Assembly (NCBI GenBank): GCA_017654935.2
Contig: CM065703.1
Coordinates: 43,467,324 to 43,531,323 of the forward strand
From: Phymorhynchus buccinoides
Lineage: Eukaryota; Mollusca; Gastropoda; Neogastropoda; Raphitomidae
Direction of reading: 5' to 3'
Length of the DNA stretch: 64,000 nt
Shown here: positions 12,150-24,185 of the stretch, in pieces
How positions within the stretch are numbered: position 1 is the stretch's first letter
Layout: every line of letters starts with the position of its first letter
Notes under the pieces: generated by a model
Database searches by the model: none
What the model was told of the DNA's origin: nothing
What the model saw: the letters and a program-made list of their open reading frames with translations, nothing else
Position numbers and translations under genes: made by a program

Positions 12150-12287
12150 TAACTCTAAAGTATTTTAACGGAGTTGAGGCTCTTGCAGCCGAGGTTAATT
12201 TACTACGGACAGGGAAGACTTACCTCGTAAGTTGAACCATTGTCCCGGATTTAACTGAGGGTGTAAGAGGACCCAACTTAGTTAATC
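12150..12287. repeat. DIRS internal complementary region
   Basis: 12166-12199 is the inverse of the left element end (6249-6282, one or two mismatches). It is followed directly by 12203-12287, the imperfect inverse of the right end (12441-12527). In DIRS-1 this region templates the joining of the two ends into a circle. Confidence 0.85.
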
Positions 12288-12412
12288 CCACCCTCCTCTT
12301 TCCCGAAAAATGCCTTTTTAAAAAAACAATATTTCATGATAGCAGGCAAAAGATAAAAAAATTGTTTTTCCTGTATTTCCAAAAAATTAGTGAACATGTT
12401 GTTCTAAAGAGT

Positions 12413-12527
12413 GATTTTAGCGCGCGCAGGCTTATCTATATTAACTAAGTTGAGTCCTCTTACACACTCGGTTAAATCCGGGACAAGGGTTCAACTTGCG
12501 AGGTAAGTCTCCCCTGACCGTAGTAAT
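12413..12527 (-). repeat. DIRS right inverted terminal repeat
   Basis: The inverse of this segment matches the left terminal repeat (GATAAGCC and GCGCGCTAAA blocks). Its outer part is the inverse of 12203-12287. The element end is near 12524-12527 (CGTAGTAA). Confidence 0.8.
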
Positions 12528-12529
12528 TT

Positions 12530-13060
12530 TATAGTTTAACTGTAGAAAGAAAGCCATCAAAGTCACAAACGAGAAAGGGCATAAAAGGGCCGCAAGGCCC
12601 ACTTCTAGCCCTAATTACTACTATTACTACTACTTTTAATACATTCGCTATTTTTCTGTCGCTGTTATGAGGTCGTTCTTTTGATTGTCGCTGTTGTGAG
12701 AGTTGAAAGTCATGGTACTTGTGGAAGACTATGACTCTCGAATGAGGGGACCCTTGCACCGGCTCTGGTGCTGCAGCCAGAGGGATGGGCTGGCTTTTGG
12801 GGACCTTCCTCAACGCCAGCTGTGTCCTCAAATCCATTTCAGTGGGGATGCACTGTGGGCAAGGCATCTCCACTGTAAACAAATTATCGCCCAGCCCACC
12901 AGAATAGTATCTACCCCCTAAACTACATGGGCCGTCATGGTCGGAAACAACTGACTGGCATACAACATCCCTATCCAGACATTCCACTAATAAATTATGC
13001 ACATTGATCGGCCTACTCAGGAAGAAAAACAACAACACTGGCATCAACCAGAGTGACAGT
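12530..13060. repeat. dispersed repeat DNA with one uncharacterised minus ORF
   Basis: 12540-12620 shares an ACAAACGAGAAAGGG then AGGGCCGC block with 29590-29625. 12709-12860 shares GCTGCAGCC, a TTGGCCTTTGG-like block and a GTGGGCAAGGC-like block with 30290-30430. A minus-strand frame of 172 codons (13047-12529) covers the region; it contains a Cys-rich CPQC segment but no domain I recognise, and since part of it lies in interspersed repeat I do not call it a gene. Confidence 0.5.
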
Positions 13061-13165
13061 CAATGAGGACACTTTCTTTTCTCTGGAATTCTGACTGGCT
13101 TCTGGGACAGTTCTGGATGGCATCCTGTTGGCATCCTGTTGGCATCCGGTTGGCATCCAAAAATC

Positions 13166-13305
13166 TGCTTAACGTCCTCCGGTCTGGAACAGACACATAT
13201 GGGACACTAGTAGATATCAAGATGGTGGGAACGATCCTGAAGGCAATGCCCGGAGGCAGTGCAACACCAGGAAACTCCCGAATTTTTATCAATATAGATA
13301 TATGA
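13166..13305 (-). repeat. family A, truncated copy
   Basis: Reverse-orientation fragment of the repeat seen at 2344-3690, from the ACGTCCTC end through ACACATATGGGACA to the GGCAGTGCAACACC block. It lacks the GCCGATGAGG head. Just upstream, 13118-13155 has three tandem copies of a GTTGGCATCC unit. Confidence 0.75.
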
Positions 13306-13566
13306 TTAAGTACTTTGGGGGGGCATCCGGACGGCAATTTGTAGGACCGTGGTAAGAATGGTACTGAAAGAAAACATACTGGAAAATGATGATATAATAT
13401 ATAACCATGTCTTTACTAATCTATAATGTCTCTATTTTCATACTTGTTTTCTCTTCATCGTTTCACCCATTTGCTAATTCTCCAATCAACAAACAATTAC
13501 GTGTACGCATTTTAATGTAATTTATGTTTGTCGCAGTCCTATTTACATATAATAAATATGGTCACC
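13306..13566. other. AT-rich intergenic, nothing recognised
   Basis: No ORF, repeat or motif I can support. Confidence 0.4.
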
Positions 13567-14565
13567 GCACTGTAATGTTTTGAGAGAAATGTCCACAGGC
13601 TAATTACAGGAAATGTTAGAGACCTCACTGTAATGTTTTGAGAGAAATATCAACAGGCTAATTATCTTACAGGAAATGTTAGAGACCTCACTGTAATGTT
13701 TTGAGAGAAATGTCAACAGGCTAATGACAGGAAATGTTAGAGGCGTCACTGTAATGTTTTGAGAGAAATATCCACAGGCTAATTATCTTACAGGAAATGT
13801 TAGAGACCTCACTGTAATGTTTTGAGAGAAATGTCCACAGGCTAATTACAGTAAATCGTAGAGGCGTCGCTGTAATGTTTTGAGAGAAATGTCCACAGGC
13901 TAATTACAGTAAATGTTAGAGGCGTCGCTGTAATGTTTTGAGAGAAATGTCCACAGGCTAATTACAGGAAATGTTAGAGACCTCACTGTAATGTTTTGAG
14001 AGAAATGTTCACAGGCTATGTAATTATTTTACAGGAAATGTTAGAGACCTCACTAAAATAGTTTTTGTAAAAAGCCTGTGTATATTTATTTCAAAACATT
14101 ACAGTGAGGTCTCTAAGCATTTTCTGTAATAAGCCTGTGGACATTTCTCTTAAAACGTCACAATGAGGTCTCTAAATATTTTCTGTATTAAGCCTGTGGA
14201 CATGTCGCTCAAAACAATACAGAGACCTCATTGTGACGTTTTAAGAGAAATGTCCACAGGCTTATTACAGAAAATGCTTAGAGACCTCACTGTAATGTTT
14301 TGAAATAAATATACACAGGCTTTTTACAAAAACTATTTAGAGACCTCACTGTAATGTTTTGATAGAAATGTCCACAGGCTTACTAAATAAAATGTTTAGA
14401 GACCTCACTGTAATGTTTTGATAGAAATGTCCACAGGCTTACTAAATAAAATGTTTAGAGACCTCATTGTAATGTTTTGATAGAAATGTCCACAGGATTA
14501 TTAAATAAAATGTTAAGAGACCTCACTGTAATGTTTTGAGAGAAATATCCACAGGCATTTTACAG
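13567..14565. repeat. satellite array (~58-75-bp units) downstream of GPCR
   Basis: Tandem units carry CACTGTAATGTTTTGAGAGA, then a TGTCCACAGGC block, a TTACAGGAAATG block and TTAGAGACCT. Plus orientation runs from 13567 to about 14050, minus orientation from 14056 to about 14220, then plus again to 14565. Adjacent units alternate forms with or without TATCTTA before the ACAGGAAATG block. The rightmost unit overlaps the 3' end of the GPCR gene at 14523-15548. Confidence 0.9.
14056..14338. repeat. perfect 118-bp inverted repeat, 47-bp spacer
   Basis: Bases 14056-14173 are the exact reverse complement of 14221-14338 by eye, 118 of 118, with a 47-base spacer that is itself one minus-oriented satellite unit. 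Single-strand DNA or RNA of this region could form a long hairpin. Confidence 0.9.
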
Positions 14566-15548
14566 AAAATATTTACAAACTCCTTAGCGATATTCAGAAA
14601 CTCCGCTCTGAACTTGCTGCCTGATAAACAGTACAGGTAGAAGTTGATGGAACTGTTGGCGTACCACAGGATCTTTGCTACTCCTTTTAATACCCTGACC
14701 TGCCCGTTTACAATTGGATTATTCCAATCAATGTATTCTTTTAATATTAGATGTACGTGGAGCGGTGCAGTCAGAAGAACAAAGCAGATACTGGCAGCAA
14801 TCAAGGTGACGGTCAGTGAAGACACTTTCTGTTGTCTGGAATCCTGGACGGTTTGCTGCACAGCGAGACTCGTGTTTGTTCTGACCGATCTGACCAGTGT
14901 CCACAAAAGAACGCTGTTGCTTATGGCCAGTAGCGTGAAAGGCAACAAACACGTTTGAAACAAGTCTACCCAAGGCCACATTGTTTTGAAAAACCAAGAA
15001 TACAATTGTAAACTATTTGTGACACAATCTCGTCTGTGGAGATCCATCCCCCAGAGCAGGTGACCATTAAGAAGGGTGAGAATGAGGATCACCATACCAG
15101 CAGTGGCTAGTGAATTTCTCTTGGTCCACACAGCACCGACACGAAATGGCCACAGCACAGAGGCAGCTCTAAGCATGGTGAGTGTCACAAGCATCCATGC
15201 CGAGAGAGGTGACGTCATGTATATCAAAAACATATAAATCTTGCACTGCGGAGCGCCCTTCAACTTGAAGTAGGTTACATTGAAATAATGGTAAAGTAAA
15301 TACTGAAACGGTTCCATCAAGAGAAGCATCTGATCAGACACAGCCATAACCGAGAAGAAAACACTTGACGTAGATACAGGAAGACGAATCATGATCATAA
15401 CTATCACTAAATTGCCAAAAAATCCGAAACCACACGTTGTCGGCCAGCCAGTTTCAAGGATCACCAACTGCATGTCAATGTAGGGTCGGAAAAGATCATG
15501 CCATGCATCTCGTTGGAGGCGACCTGGGCTTTCCATTGTACTGGCCAC
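14523..15548 (-). CDS. rhodopsin-like (class A) GPCR, orphan
   Basis: A single-exon frame of 341 residues, normal length for a short class A receptor at the plasma membrane. Seven hydrophobic segments can be read. TM1 has the GN motif (FGNLVIVMIMI, residues ~44-54). TM2 has MAVSDQ with the conserved Asp. A Cys before TM3 (PQCKIY) and one in the second extracellular loop (RRDCV) can form the usual disulfide. The DRY box is replaced by LRA (only Arg kept). TM5 has LLPF, and TM6 reads CFVLLTAP. TM7 has NSSINFYLY in place of NPxxY, followed by an FRAEF helix-8 start. The chosen ATG at 15546-15548 puts ~40 residues before TM1. The last ~10 residues and the stop come from the neighbouring satellite. 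It resembles lineage-expanded mollusc peptide or chemosensory receptors; ligand unknown. A frameshifted paralogue lies upstream. Confidence 0.85.
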   Translation of the reverse strand: MASTMESPGRLQRDAWHDLFRPYIDMQLVILETGWPTTCGFGFFGNLVIVMIMIRLPVSTSSVFFSVMAVSDQMLLLMEPFQYLLYHYFNVTYFKLKGAPQCKIYMFLIYMTSPLSAWMLVTLTMLRAASVLWPFRVGAVWTKRNSLATAGMVILILTLLNGHLLWGMDLHRRDCVTNSLQLYSWFFKTMWPWVDLFQTCLLPFTLLAISNSVLLWTLVRSVRTNTSLAVQQTVQDSRQQKVSSLTVTLIAASICFVLLTAPLHVHLILKEYIDWNNPIVNGQVRVLKGVAKILWYANSSINFYLYCLSGSKFRAEFLNIAKEFVNIFCKMPVDISLKTLQ

Positions 15549-15654
15549 AAAGAAGTCTGGTACCAGAAAGTGGCTGAATTCAGTGGAGCGATGTACCTTA
15601 TTTGCAACAGAAATATGTATTCATAGTACCACATTTGCCAGTGACAGGATCGGC

Positions 15655-15765
15655 TCACAGGGAGAGAGGGAGAGGGAGGGAGAGACAGAGAGAGAGGAAG
15701 AGAGAGACACACACAGAGAGAGACAGACAGACACAGAGAGAAAGTGAGAATGAATGAATGAATGG
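15655..15765 (+). repeat. GA/GACA-rich microsatellite and GAAT run
   Basis: Impure GAGA, ACAC and GACA repeats end in three or four GAAT units, about 110 bp upstream of the GPCR start on the minus strand. Minus-strand Ser/Leu/Cys open frames here are repeat translations. Confidence 0.85.
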
Positions 15766-15964
15766 TTTATTGCGGAAAGCTTTACAAAGCCCTTTCCCAG
15801 GGAAACAAAAGTAAACGAAAAACACAAGCATACTGTGCAAAGGAAATTCATCGTGACACGGATACCACGCCACGGAACTAATACACTTAATGTACATCAA
15901 GGAGTATGAATTTTAAACGAATGATGCCAATAAAAGAATCACATAGTGTCACGCGAATCACTGG

Positions 15965-16263
15965 TCAAGTTGGTTCTTCCCGACTTTCTTTCTTTCTCTT
16001 GTTTCGGTAGCTAGCGTTGATTTGTTTGATTTCATCAAAATGTTCCTCCATTACCTTTGCCGTCTCTTTCAAAGCCTCTGCGATGTCCCGCATTGTGACA
16101 GCGCTGCTTTCTTAGCTTCCGTCACATCAACGGCATCACCCGCTGCACACACCTCTTCTTCACACACCTCACTGACACAAACATCATTCACCTCAGTGGC
16201 CGATAACACATCCTCCTCTGGCTGATGTGTCACTGATTGACAGTCGAAATCACTGTCCGCCAT
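15965..16263 (-). pseudogene. small acidic/coiled-coil ORF with one frameshift
   Basis: On the minus strand an ATG at 16261-16263 opens MADSDFDCQSVTHQPEED and an acidic, Val/Glu-rich segment to about 16090. A one-base shift there gives a second frame reading MRDIAEALKETAKVMEEHF, then KQINASYRNKRKKESREE and a stop at 15965-15967. Acidic N-terminus, amphipathic helix and basic tail form a coherent ~98-residue protein when the shift is ignored. I do not recognise a family; helical tails of this kind occur at the ends of transposon-derived DNA-binding proteins. It lies between the two GPCR paralogues on the same strand. It could be a pseudogene, a retrocopy fragment, or an ORF with a sequencing error. 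Confidence 0.45.
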
Positions 16264-16430
16264 GTAGAGAGAGTGAGAGAGGGAGAGAGAAAATGAGAGA
16301 GTGTGTGCACGCATGTGTGTGAGTGCATGTGTGCGTGAGTGTGTGCTTTCGCTCACGCGCACGTGTGTGTGCATGCGTGTGTGCGTGCGTGCGAGTGTGA
16401 AAAGAAAAGGAGAGAGGACACAGACAATTA
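16264..16430 (+). repeat. GA then GT/GC-rich microsatellite
   Basis: A GAGAGAGA tract is followed by impure TGTG/TGCG repeats up to the 3' side of the second GPCR. Confidence 0.85.
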
Positions 16431-16443
16431 GATTATTATTTTC

Positions 16444-17492
16444 CTAAGAATTGCATTTATTGGTCCCACGACATAAAGTGTAAAACTCTCGAACTATCTT
16501 TAGAAACTCAGCTCTGAATTTGTTGTAAGTACAACAGTACATGAAGAAATTGAAAGCACTGTTGCTATACCACAAGAGCCAACTCGTTTTGAGAAATATC
16601 CAGTATTGTCCGTTTTCTATCAGATCTTTCCAACCAGCATAGTCCACCATTGCTAAAGAAATCGTGTGAGAGGCGTTGTCAGAAGGACAAAGCGAATGCT
16701 TCCAGCAATGGAGGTGACTGTCAATGAAGATGTGCTCTGTAGTATGGGATCCTGTGTGGCTTGTTGCCGGCTTACAGGTAAACGCTTGTTTGGTCTGACA
16801 GATCTGATCAGTGTCCACAAAAGAATACTGTTACTGATGACCAGCAATAGGAAAGGAAGCAACCGAGTTCGAAACTGACCAGCCCAAATATAGGGCACTG
16901 ATAGTCTATAAACATTACAACGCCCTTCTTTAATGACGTATCTTCTACTGAGTGTGTGACCATTTATCAAGACGAGTGTGGCTATGACTATAAAAGCAGT
17001 AGCTTGAGACTTTCGTTTGGTCCACACAGCACTGACACGAAGTGGCCACAGCACAGAGGCAGCTGGGAGCGAGGTGAGAACCACTAGCATCCATGCCGAC
17101 AAAGGAGATGCTGTGAGGGATATAAATCTGTTCAGCTGACACTGCCACAAGCTACGAGCACTGAAATACATTACATCAAATTTCCTATAAAGCCAGCATT
17201 CCAGGGGTCCTGTTATCACGACCAGCTGATCAGACACGGCCATAATCGTGAAGAAAATACTGTACGTGGACGAAGGAAGACGAAACATGGTCAAAATTAT
17301 CAAAAGATTCCCCATAAACCCAAAACACACCACCATAGGATCACCAACGTCTTCGATCAGATATGCTGTAGCCTTGTACCAGTTGTTCAGTTCACCCCAA
17401 GTATATGTTTTCGGGTGTCCCGTGTTTGTTATTGTTCTGGGATCTTCCGAGAGTTGGACGCTGAAAGTAGCTGGGTGCAGCTCAGTCGTCAT
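16444..17492 (-). pseudogene. rhodopsin-like GPCR paralogue, frameshifted in TM6
   Basis: The 279-codon frame from ATG 17490-17492 covers TM1 to TM6 of a receptor clearly paralogous to the one at 14523-15548. Shared blocks include FGFMGNL against FGFFGNL, MAVSDQ, SPLSAWMLV, SAVWTKR and ISNSILLWTL. It stops at about 16653 just after FVLLTTPL, where the paralogue continues TM6. The remaining TM7 and tail are in another frame down to a TAG at 16444-16446, including WYSNSAFNFFMYCC and FRAEFLKIV, so one small indel (near 16665-16685, in a CACA context) breaks the gene. The DRY position reads SLPAAS, so even the Arg is lost, unlike the paralogue. This suggests relaxed constraint before or with the frameshift. 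A sequencing error cannot be excluded. Confidence 0.8.
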
Positions 17493-17499
17493 TTCGCAG

Positions 17500-17835
17500 T
17501 TTCTATGCTACTCAAAATCAATCAAGGCCCAGCGTCGAATTTGTGGATGTTTCAAAAGATTCACAATGCCAGCAAATCCGAATAAAATGTTATACAAGAA
17601 AGTGCACAAAAACATGTGATGTGATAGCAGATTTCAACCTGTGGCATGAACAAACAAACAAAATGTTGTGCAGTACTTTCACATTGTAGCCCATAAGAAA
17701 CGCAAATAAAGTTACTGTCGAATGTATGAGGGACAATATGTTTCTTGCTTTGTACAGAACACATCATCAGAACCAGACTAATACGATGAACTTTTCATCC
17801 GCACCGACCTAGGAGAACTAGTGCCCATAAGCGGG
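17500..17835. other. presumed 5' flank of the second GPCR; nothing recognised
   Basis: No ORF with support and no clear promoter element by eye. Confidence 0.35.
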
Positions 17836-18078
17836 TGACAGACTATGTGACTGCCTCATGTGACTCGATCAGGTCATGACGTTTCACCTCATTTGCATAC
17901 CATCCTGCTTGATCAGTCTGACTCAGTCGGGCCCAGTCAGGTGACAGGGCCGAATAGGGCGGGTTCTAAATTTCACTGATCGAGTCAGGTGGCTTGTGAC
18001 CTCTTCTGTGCGGGAAACAAAATTTGGTCAACATCACGACCTGATCGAGTCATATGAGGCAGTCGCATAGTCTGTCTC
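17836..18078. mobile_element. MITE with ~46-bp terminal inverted repeats
   Basis: GACTATGTGACTGCCTCATG followed by a GACTCGATCAGGTC block at 17836-17882 is inverted, with about four mismatches, at 18031-18078. The interior is ~150 bp, non-coding, and carries several more GATC(A/G)AGTCA-like motifs. A target duplication could not be defined. Confidence 0.7.
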
Positions 18079-18204
18079 CAGTTTTAGGCGGCTTTGATTG
18101 GAGAGAGATGTGTGCCATTTAAAATTTAGAGTTATCTCCACTGTTTATTTTCTTCTGAATTGTTGGGTTACTGGCAACAGAAAACATAATTTTTTATATG
18201 TTTG

Positions 18205-18592
18205 TGTTTACTTCTCTTTTGCTTTTAATACCATCCAACCACACCTTCTGGCCACCAAACTCATGGCAATGAATGTCACCAATAGACTTGTCTTGTGGAT
18301 TATAGATTTCTTACTTCTCTTTTGCTTTTAATACCATCCAACCACACCTTCTGGCCACCAAACTCGTGGCAATGAATGTCACCAATAGACTTGTCTTGTG
18401 GATTCTAGATTTCTTACTAAAACGAACACAAACAGTTAGATACCAAAATGCTCTCTCCTCCACAATGTGTGTATAAACTGGTCGCCCCAGAGGTACTGTC
18501 CTATCCCCGGTTCTCTTCACCATGTAGACTAATGATTGTAAAGGATCAAAGTCCACAGCAGTTATCAAATGTTCAGATGATACAGAGAACGG
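18205..18592 (+). pseudogene. LINE reverse transcriptase fragment with internal duplication
   Basis: Plus-strand translation gives FNTIQPHLLATKLVAMNV, NRLVLWILDFLL, a QTVRYQNALSS block, GTVLSPVLFT and a degraded SDDTE (normally ADD). That is the order of RT motifs in jockey/CR1-like or Rex1-like LINEs. Two stops replace residues (near 18475 and 18525). The first ~103 bp (18210-18312) are repeated at 18313-18415 with two or so mismatches. No 5' or 3' end is identified. Confidence 0.78.
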
Positions 18593-19045
18593 GTATTGTG
18601 ACTGGTCTGTCTGTCTAAGTATCTATTATCTTAAAAAACTATGGGACGGATTTTGATCAAATTTGGAGAGGGGTAGACATCTTGAAAAGGAAGGTTCCTT
18701 TCGATATTCATGACTGTGCTGAATTTGACCTGACCATGAAGTTTGACCTTGAAAACCGAACTTTCTTTCTTTGGGCTATATATTTCATTTCTGAGCTGTT
18801 TCTCATGAACCTAACCTAGCCGGGAGAACATAGCTCTGGCCGGTTTACATTGTCGCAATGCATTTCTAGTTCACGTTGTTGTTTTCTCCACCACCAGCGT
18901 TTTCTTTCTTATTCTTGACAGAACTGCTGCACAAGCTTATTTGGAAGTCTTTGTGTAATCATGTCTACTACTGAATTATGAGGATGAAAAAGACAACGAT
19001 TATCCTTGTGAGATCTTTCTTTTCACTGTTTATTGTTGACGTGTT
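18593..19045. other. intergenic, nothing recognised
   Basis: Contains an ATGGGACGGATTTTGATCAA segment of the type found in dispersed repeats, but no second copy was located here. Confidence 0.35.
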
Positions 19046-19057
19046 TGTGTATTGTGT

Positions 19058-19106
<49 letters not shown>

Positions 19107-19111
19107 CGTGC

Positions 19112-19151
<40 letters not shown>
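19046..19151 (+). repeat. (GT)n with a (GC GT)n core
   Basis: An almost pure TG dinucleotide tract with a TGCGTGCGTGCGTGCG centre. Cys/Val and His/Thr frames across it are repeat translations. Confidence 0.95.
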
Positions 19152-19154
<3 letters not shown>

Positions 19155-19705
19155 GTTCAGTGTGCCAGTTTGGCAACAATCAACGGGTTTTTTCTGTTTT
19201 TGCATAGAATGCATGAAATACAGGTCCCGTCAGTATTACAACAATCATCCTTTTCTTCCTTTCTCCATATGTTGGGATTTACAGTGGCATTGATCCCACA
19301 TTGCTCATCATTAGTGCCAACTAACAGCCACACCCTGGTTTGCCAGGACTCAGAATCTGAAACCAGTCGTCAGAATAGAGCGAAGCCACGTTAGGAAGCA
19401 ACCACCAGAGGAGACACTGCATTGATTGTTTTTTGGGCCATACCAGTACATCGTCTAATAACATAACAGTGTGAAGCAATAAACGATCAGCACAGAAATC
19501 GCCACACAGCCCTCTTCCCTTCCTGTCTTGAAATCGTGGTGCCGTGTGATTTCTTCGGACAATCTTTTCTTCTGAAGTCTTCAGAATGAGAATGAATTTT
19601 GTTCACCTCTTTTCTTATTATCATCATTAAAACTTCAAATTGCAATATGTGATCGGCTTACATTAATTTAATGCCATATTTTGGAAACACGCCGTATATA
19701 ACGAA

Positions 19706-20482
19706 GCAATCTAACAGAAATTCGTTATAATAGGCCTAACAGTCACGGCGGATACAGTGAACGTCGGTTATATTGAAACAGTTTTGAATGTCCCTGGCAT
19801 TTCGTTATGAACGTTGTCAACAGTACATACACACATATATACGTGTGTAATCGAACATTAATATTATTTTTCCTCTGAAGTCGGAGTGTTGTTGCTCACG
19901 TGGCGGGGTAATCAAAACCGGTCACACACGCAATGTTCTCAACCCTAGCTGGTGCATTTGTACCATAGTGTTCAAGTGTTTCGGCTGTTGGGATGATCCC
20001 TGGAGACTTTAAGCCAGGGTACGACAACATCAACAATAATTTGCGTGCTATAGCAGCATCGTTAAAGGCACCGCCAGAGTGTAAAAAGGAAGGCGACTGC
20101 AGCCGATAGGAGTACTTCGCCCTTCTGTTTTCCCTATTGTCTCACGCGCCACATCGCATGTCTCGGAGTAGCGTGACCCGATTCTATGGATCAGGTGTTT
20201 TGGCTTAAAAGAAAATAGTGAAAACATTCTGGCACATCTTATGCATTGTTAGCAACGTTTTTCTGGCTTATCTACTTTTGAATGCTGATAGCCTACGTGT
20301 TACACACGCTGGATATTACGAAAACAAATAGGATAGAAATTCGTTATAACCAACATGACTGCTATCACGAATCAACCTCTTAGAAATTCGTTATAACCGT
20401 TGCGACGGATACACTGAACGACGGTTATAACGAAGTACTTTTGAGTGTCCCTAGGTCTTCGTTATGACCATCGTCGACTGTA
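19706..20482. repeat. nested dispersed repeats flanked by ~105-bp direct repeats
   Basis: 19706-19815 and 20380-20482 are diverged direct repeats sharing GAAATTCGTTATAA, a GGATACA-TGAACG block and TTTCGTTATGA-like ends. Between them and overlapping the right side lies an inverted pair (19878-20035 against 20577-20740) described separately. The rest is AT-rich and unrecognised. Confidence 0.65.
19878..20035 (+). repeat. family P repeat, copy 1
   Basis: From TCGGAGTGTTGTTGCTCACG to the GATGATCCCTGGAGACTTTA end and a CAACAACATCAACAA-like tail. The inverse occurs at 20577-20740, and a third, interrupted copy at 49160-49520. The copy carries an uninterrupted TGTTGGGATGATCCCTGG site, which serves as the empty-site control for the insertion at 49279. 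Confidence 0.8.
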
Positions 20483-20576
20483 GTGCTGTCTTTTCCAGCT
20501 CTTCCTTCGATCCACGGAGTTTCGTCGACAGCTGTGTGCTGATGGACCACACTTCATCTCTTGCCTCCTTGTTGTT

Positions 20577-20740
20577 GTTGTTGTTGTTGTTGTTGTCTTA
20601 CCCTGGCTTAAAGACTCCAGGGATCATCCCCAAAGCCGAAGCACTTGAACACTATAGTACACCTGCACCACCTGTGACCGTTTTTTGATTACCCCGCCAC
20701 GTGAGCAGCCACACTCCGACTTCCGAGGAATTCGCCTCCT
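20577..20740 (-). repeat. family P repeat, copy 2 (inverted)
   Basis: Starts with a TTGTTGTTGTTG run and reads the inverse of the 19878-20035 copy through GGGATCATCCC and CCGCCACGTGAGCAGCC. Confidence 0.8.
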
Positions 20741-22170
<1,430 letters not shown>

Positions 22171-22254
22171 ACGGAGGAAAAGACTTTAGAACCCGCATTG
22201 TAATTGTACACCTATTGTTTATAACAAATCTAACATGGCAGCAGCATGTGTGAC

Positions 22255-22440
22255 ACCTCGTAATGTCCCAATCCTGTGTTTACACGGGGGGGGGGCCCCC
22301 GTGCAATGTCCCAATCGTACATTACACGTTGCACCCCCATGGGCGCTCGCCGCATAATGTCCCAATTGGGACATTATGCGTGGGGGCCCCCCCGTGTTAT
22401 GTCCCAATTTAGGACATAACGCGGCGAGAGCACACATATC
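22255..22440. repeat. cluster of ATGTCCCAAT palindromes
   Basis: Four to six copies of (A/T)ATGTCCCAAT in both orientations. 22351-22380 is a perfect 30-base palindrome centred on AATT, and 22398-22420 is an imperfect TTATGTCCCAAT hairpin. Stretches of 7-10 G facing C (22287-22301, 22382-22394) can also pair. No ORF. Confidence 0.85.
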
Positions 22441-22550
22441 GTGTTAAGAGACCCTTATTTTGTTGGTTGGATGCGTACTTGCATTGGCGATTGTGTCTTC
22501 ACAGACACGCCTTTTCGCTTTTTTCACAATTCTCATTCCCATGCCTGGTT

Positions 22551-23872
<1,322 letters not shown>

Positions 23873-23913
<41 letters not shown>

Positions 23914-23931
23914 ATTGTCTGTGTGTCTGTG

Positions 23932-23965
<34 letters not shown>

Positions 23966-23978
23966 GGGGGGGGGGGGG

Positions 23979-24039
<61 letters not shown>
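23873..24039 (+). repeat. (GT)n, (GA)n with internal G run
   Basis: A TG tract, then GA repeats interrupted by about 14 G (23966-23980), then GA repeats. Confidence 0.95.
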
Positions 24040-24044
<5 letters not shown>

Positions 24045-24185
24045 GTGAATGCGTGCTGATTTTAGTATACATTAATATTATTATTGTTCTGGCACTATTG
24101 TTTTTTTGGGGGGTTTATGTTTATGTTTTATGTGCATGCCAGACAAAGAACAGGTTTTGGCGTAAAGTTCTAAATAACACACACA

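Larger units (their letters stand above)
6247..12527 (+). mobile_element. DIRS-1-like tyrosine-recombinase retrotransposon, inactivated
   Basis: A ~6.3-kb element. Left inverted repeat begins near 6247 (AACCTCGGCTGCAAG). The order is gag-like frame, coding minisatellite, RT with FIDD box, RNase H, a DIRS-type linker domain, then tyrosine recombinase. Near the right end an internal complementary region (12150-12287) holds the inverse of the left end directly joined to the inverse of the right end, followed by the right inverted repeat (12413-12527). That architecture is diagnostic for DIRS elements, which copy RNA to DNA and integrate with a tyrosine recombinase and so leave no classical target duplication. 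Several frameshifts and stops in every domain show this copy cannot be active. DIRS family placement is well supported; subfamily is not determined. Confidence 0.92.

Noticed and set aside
12529..13047. 172-codon minus-strand ORF as a gene
   Set aside because: Part of it is shared with another locus (30290-30430) as interspersed repeat, and I see no domain, partner exon or codon signal.
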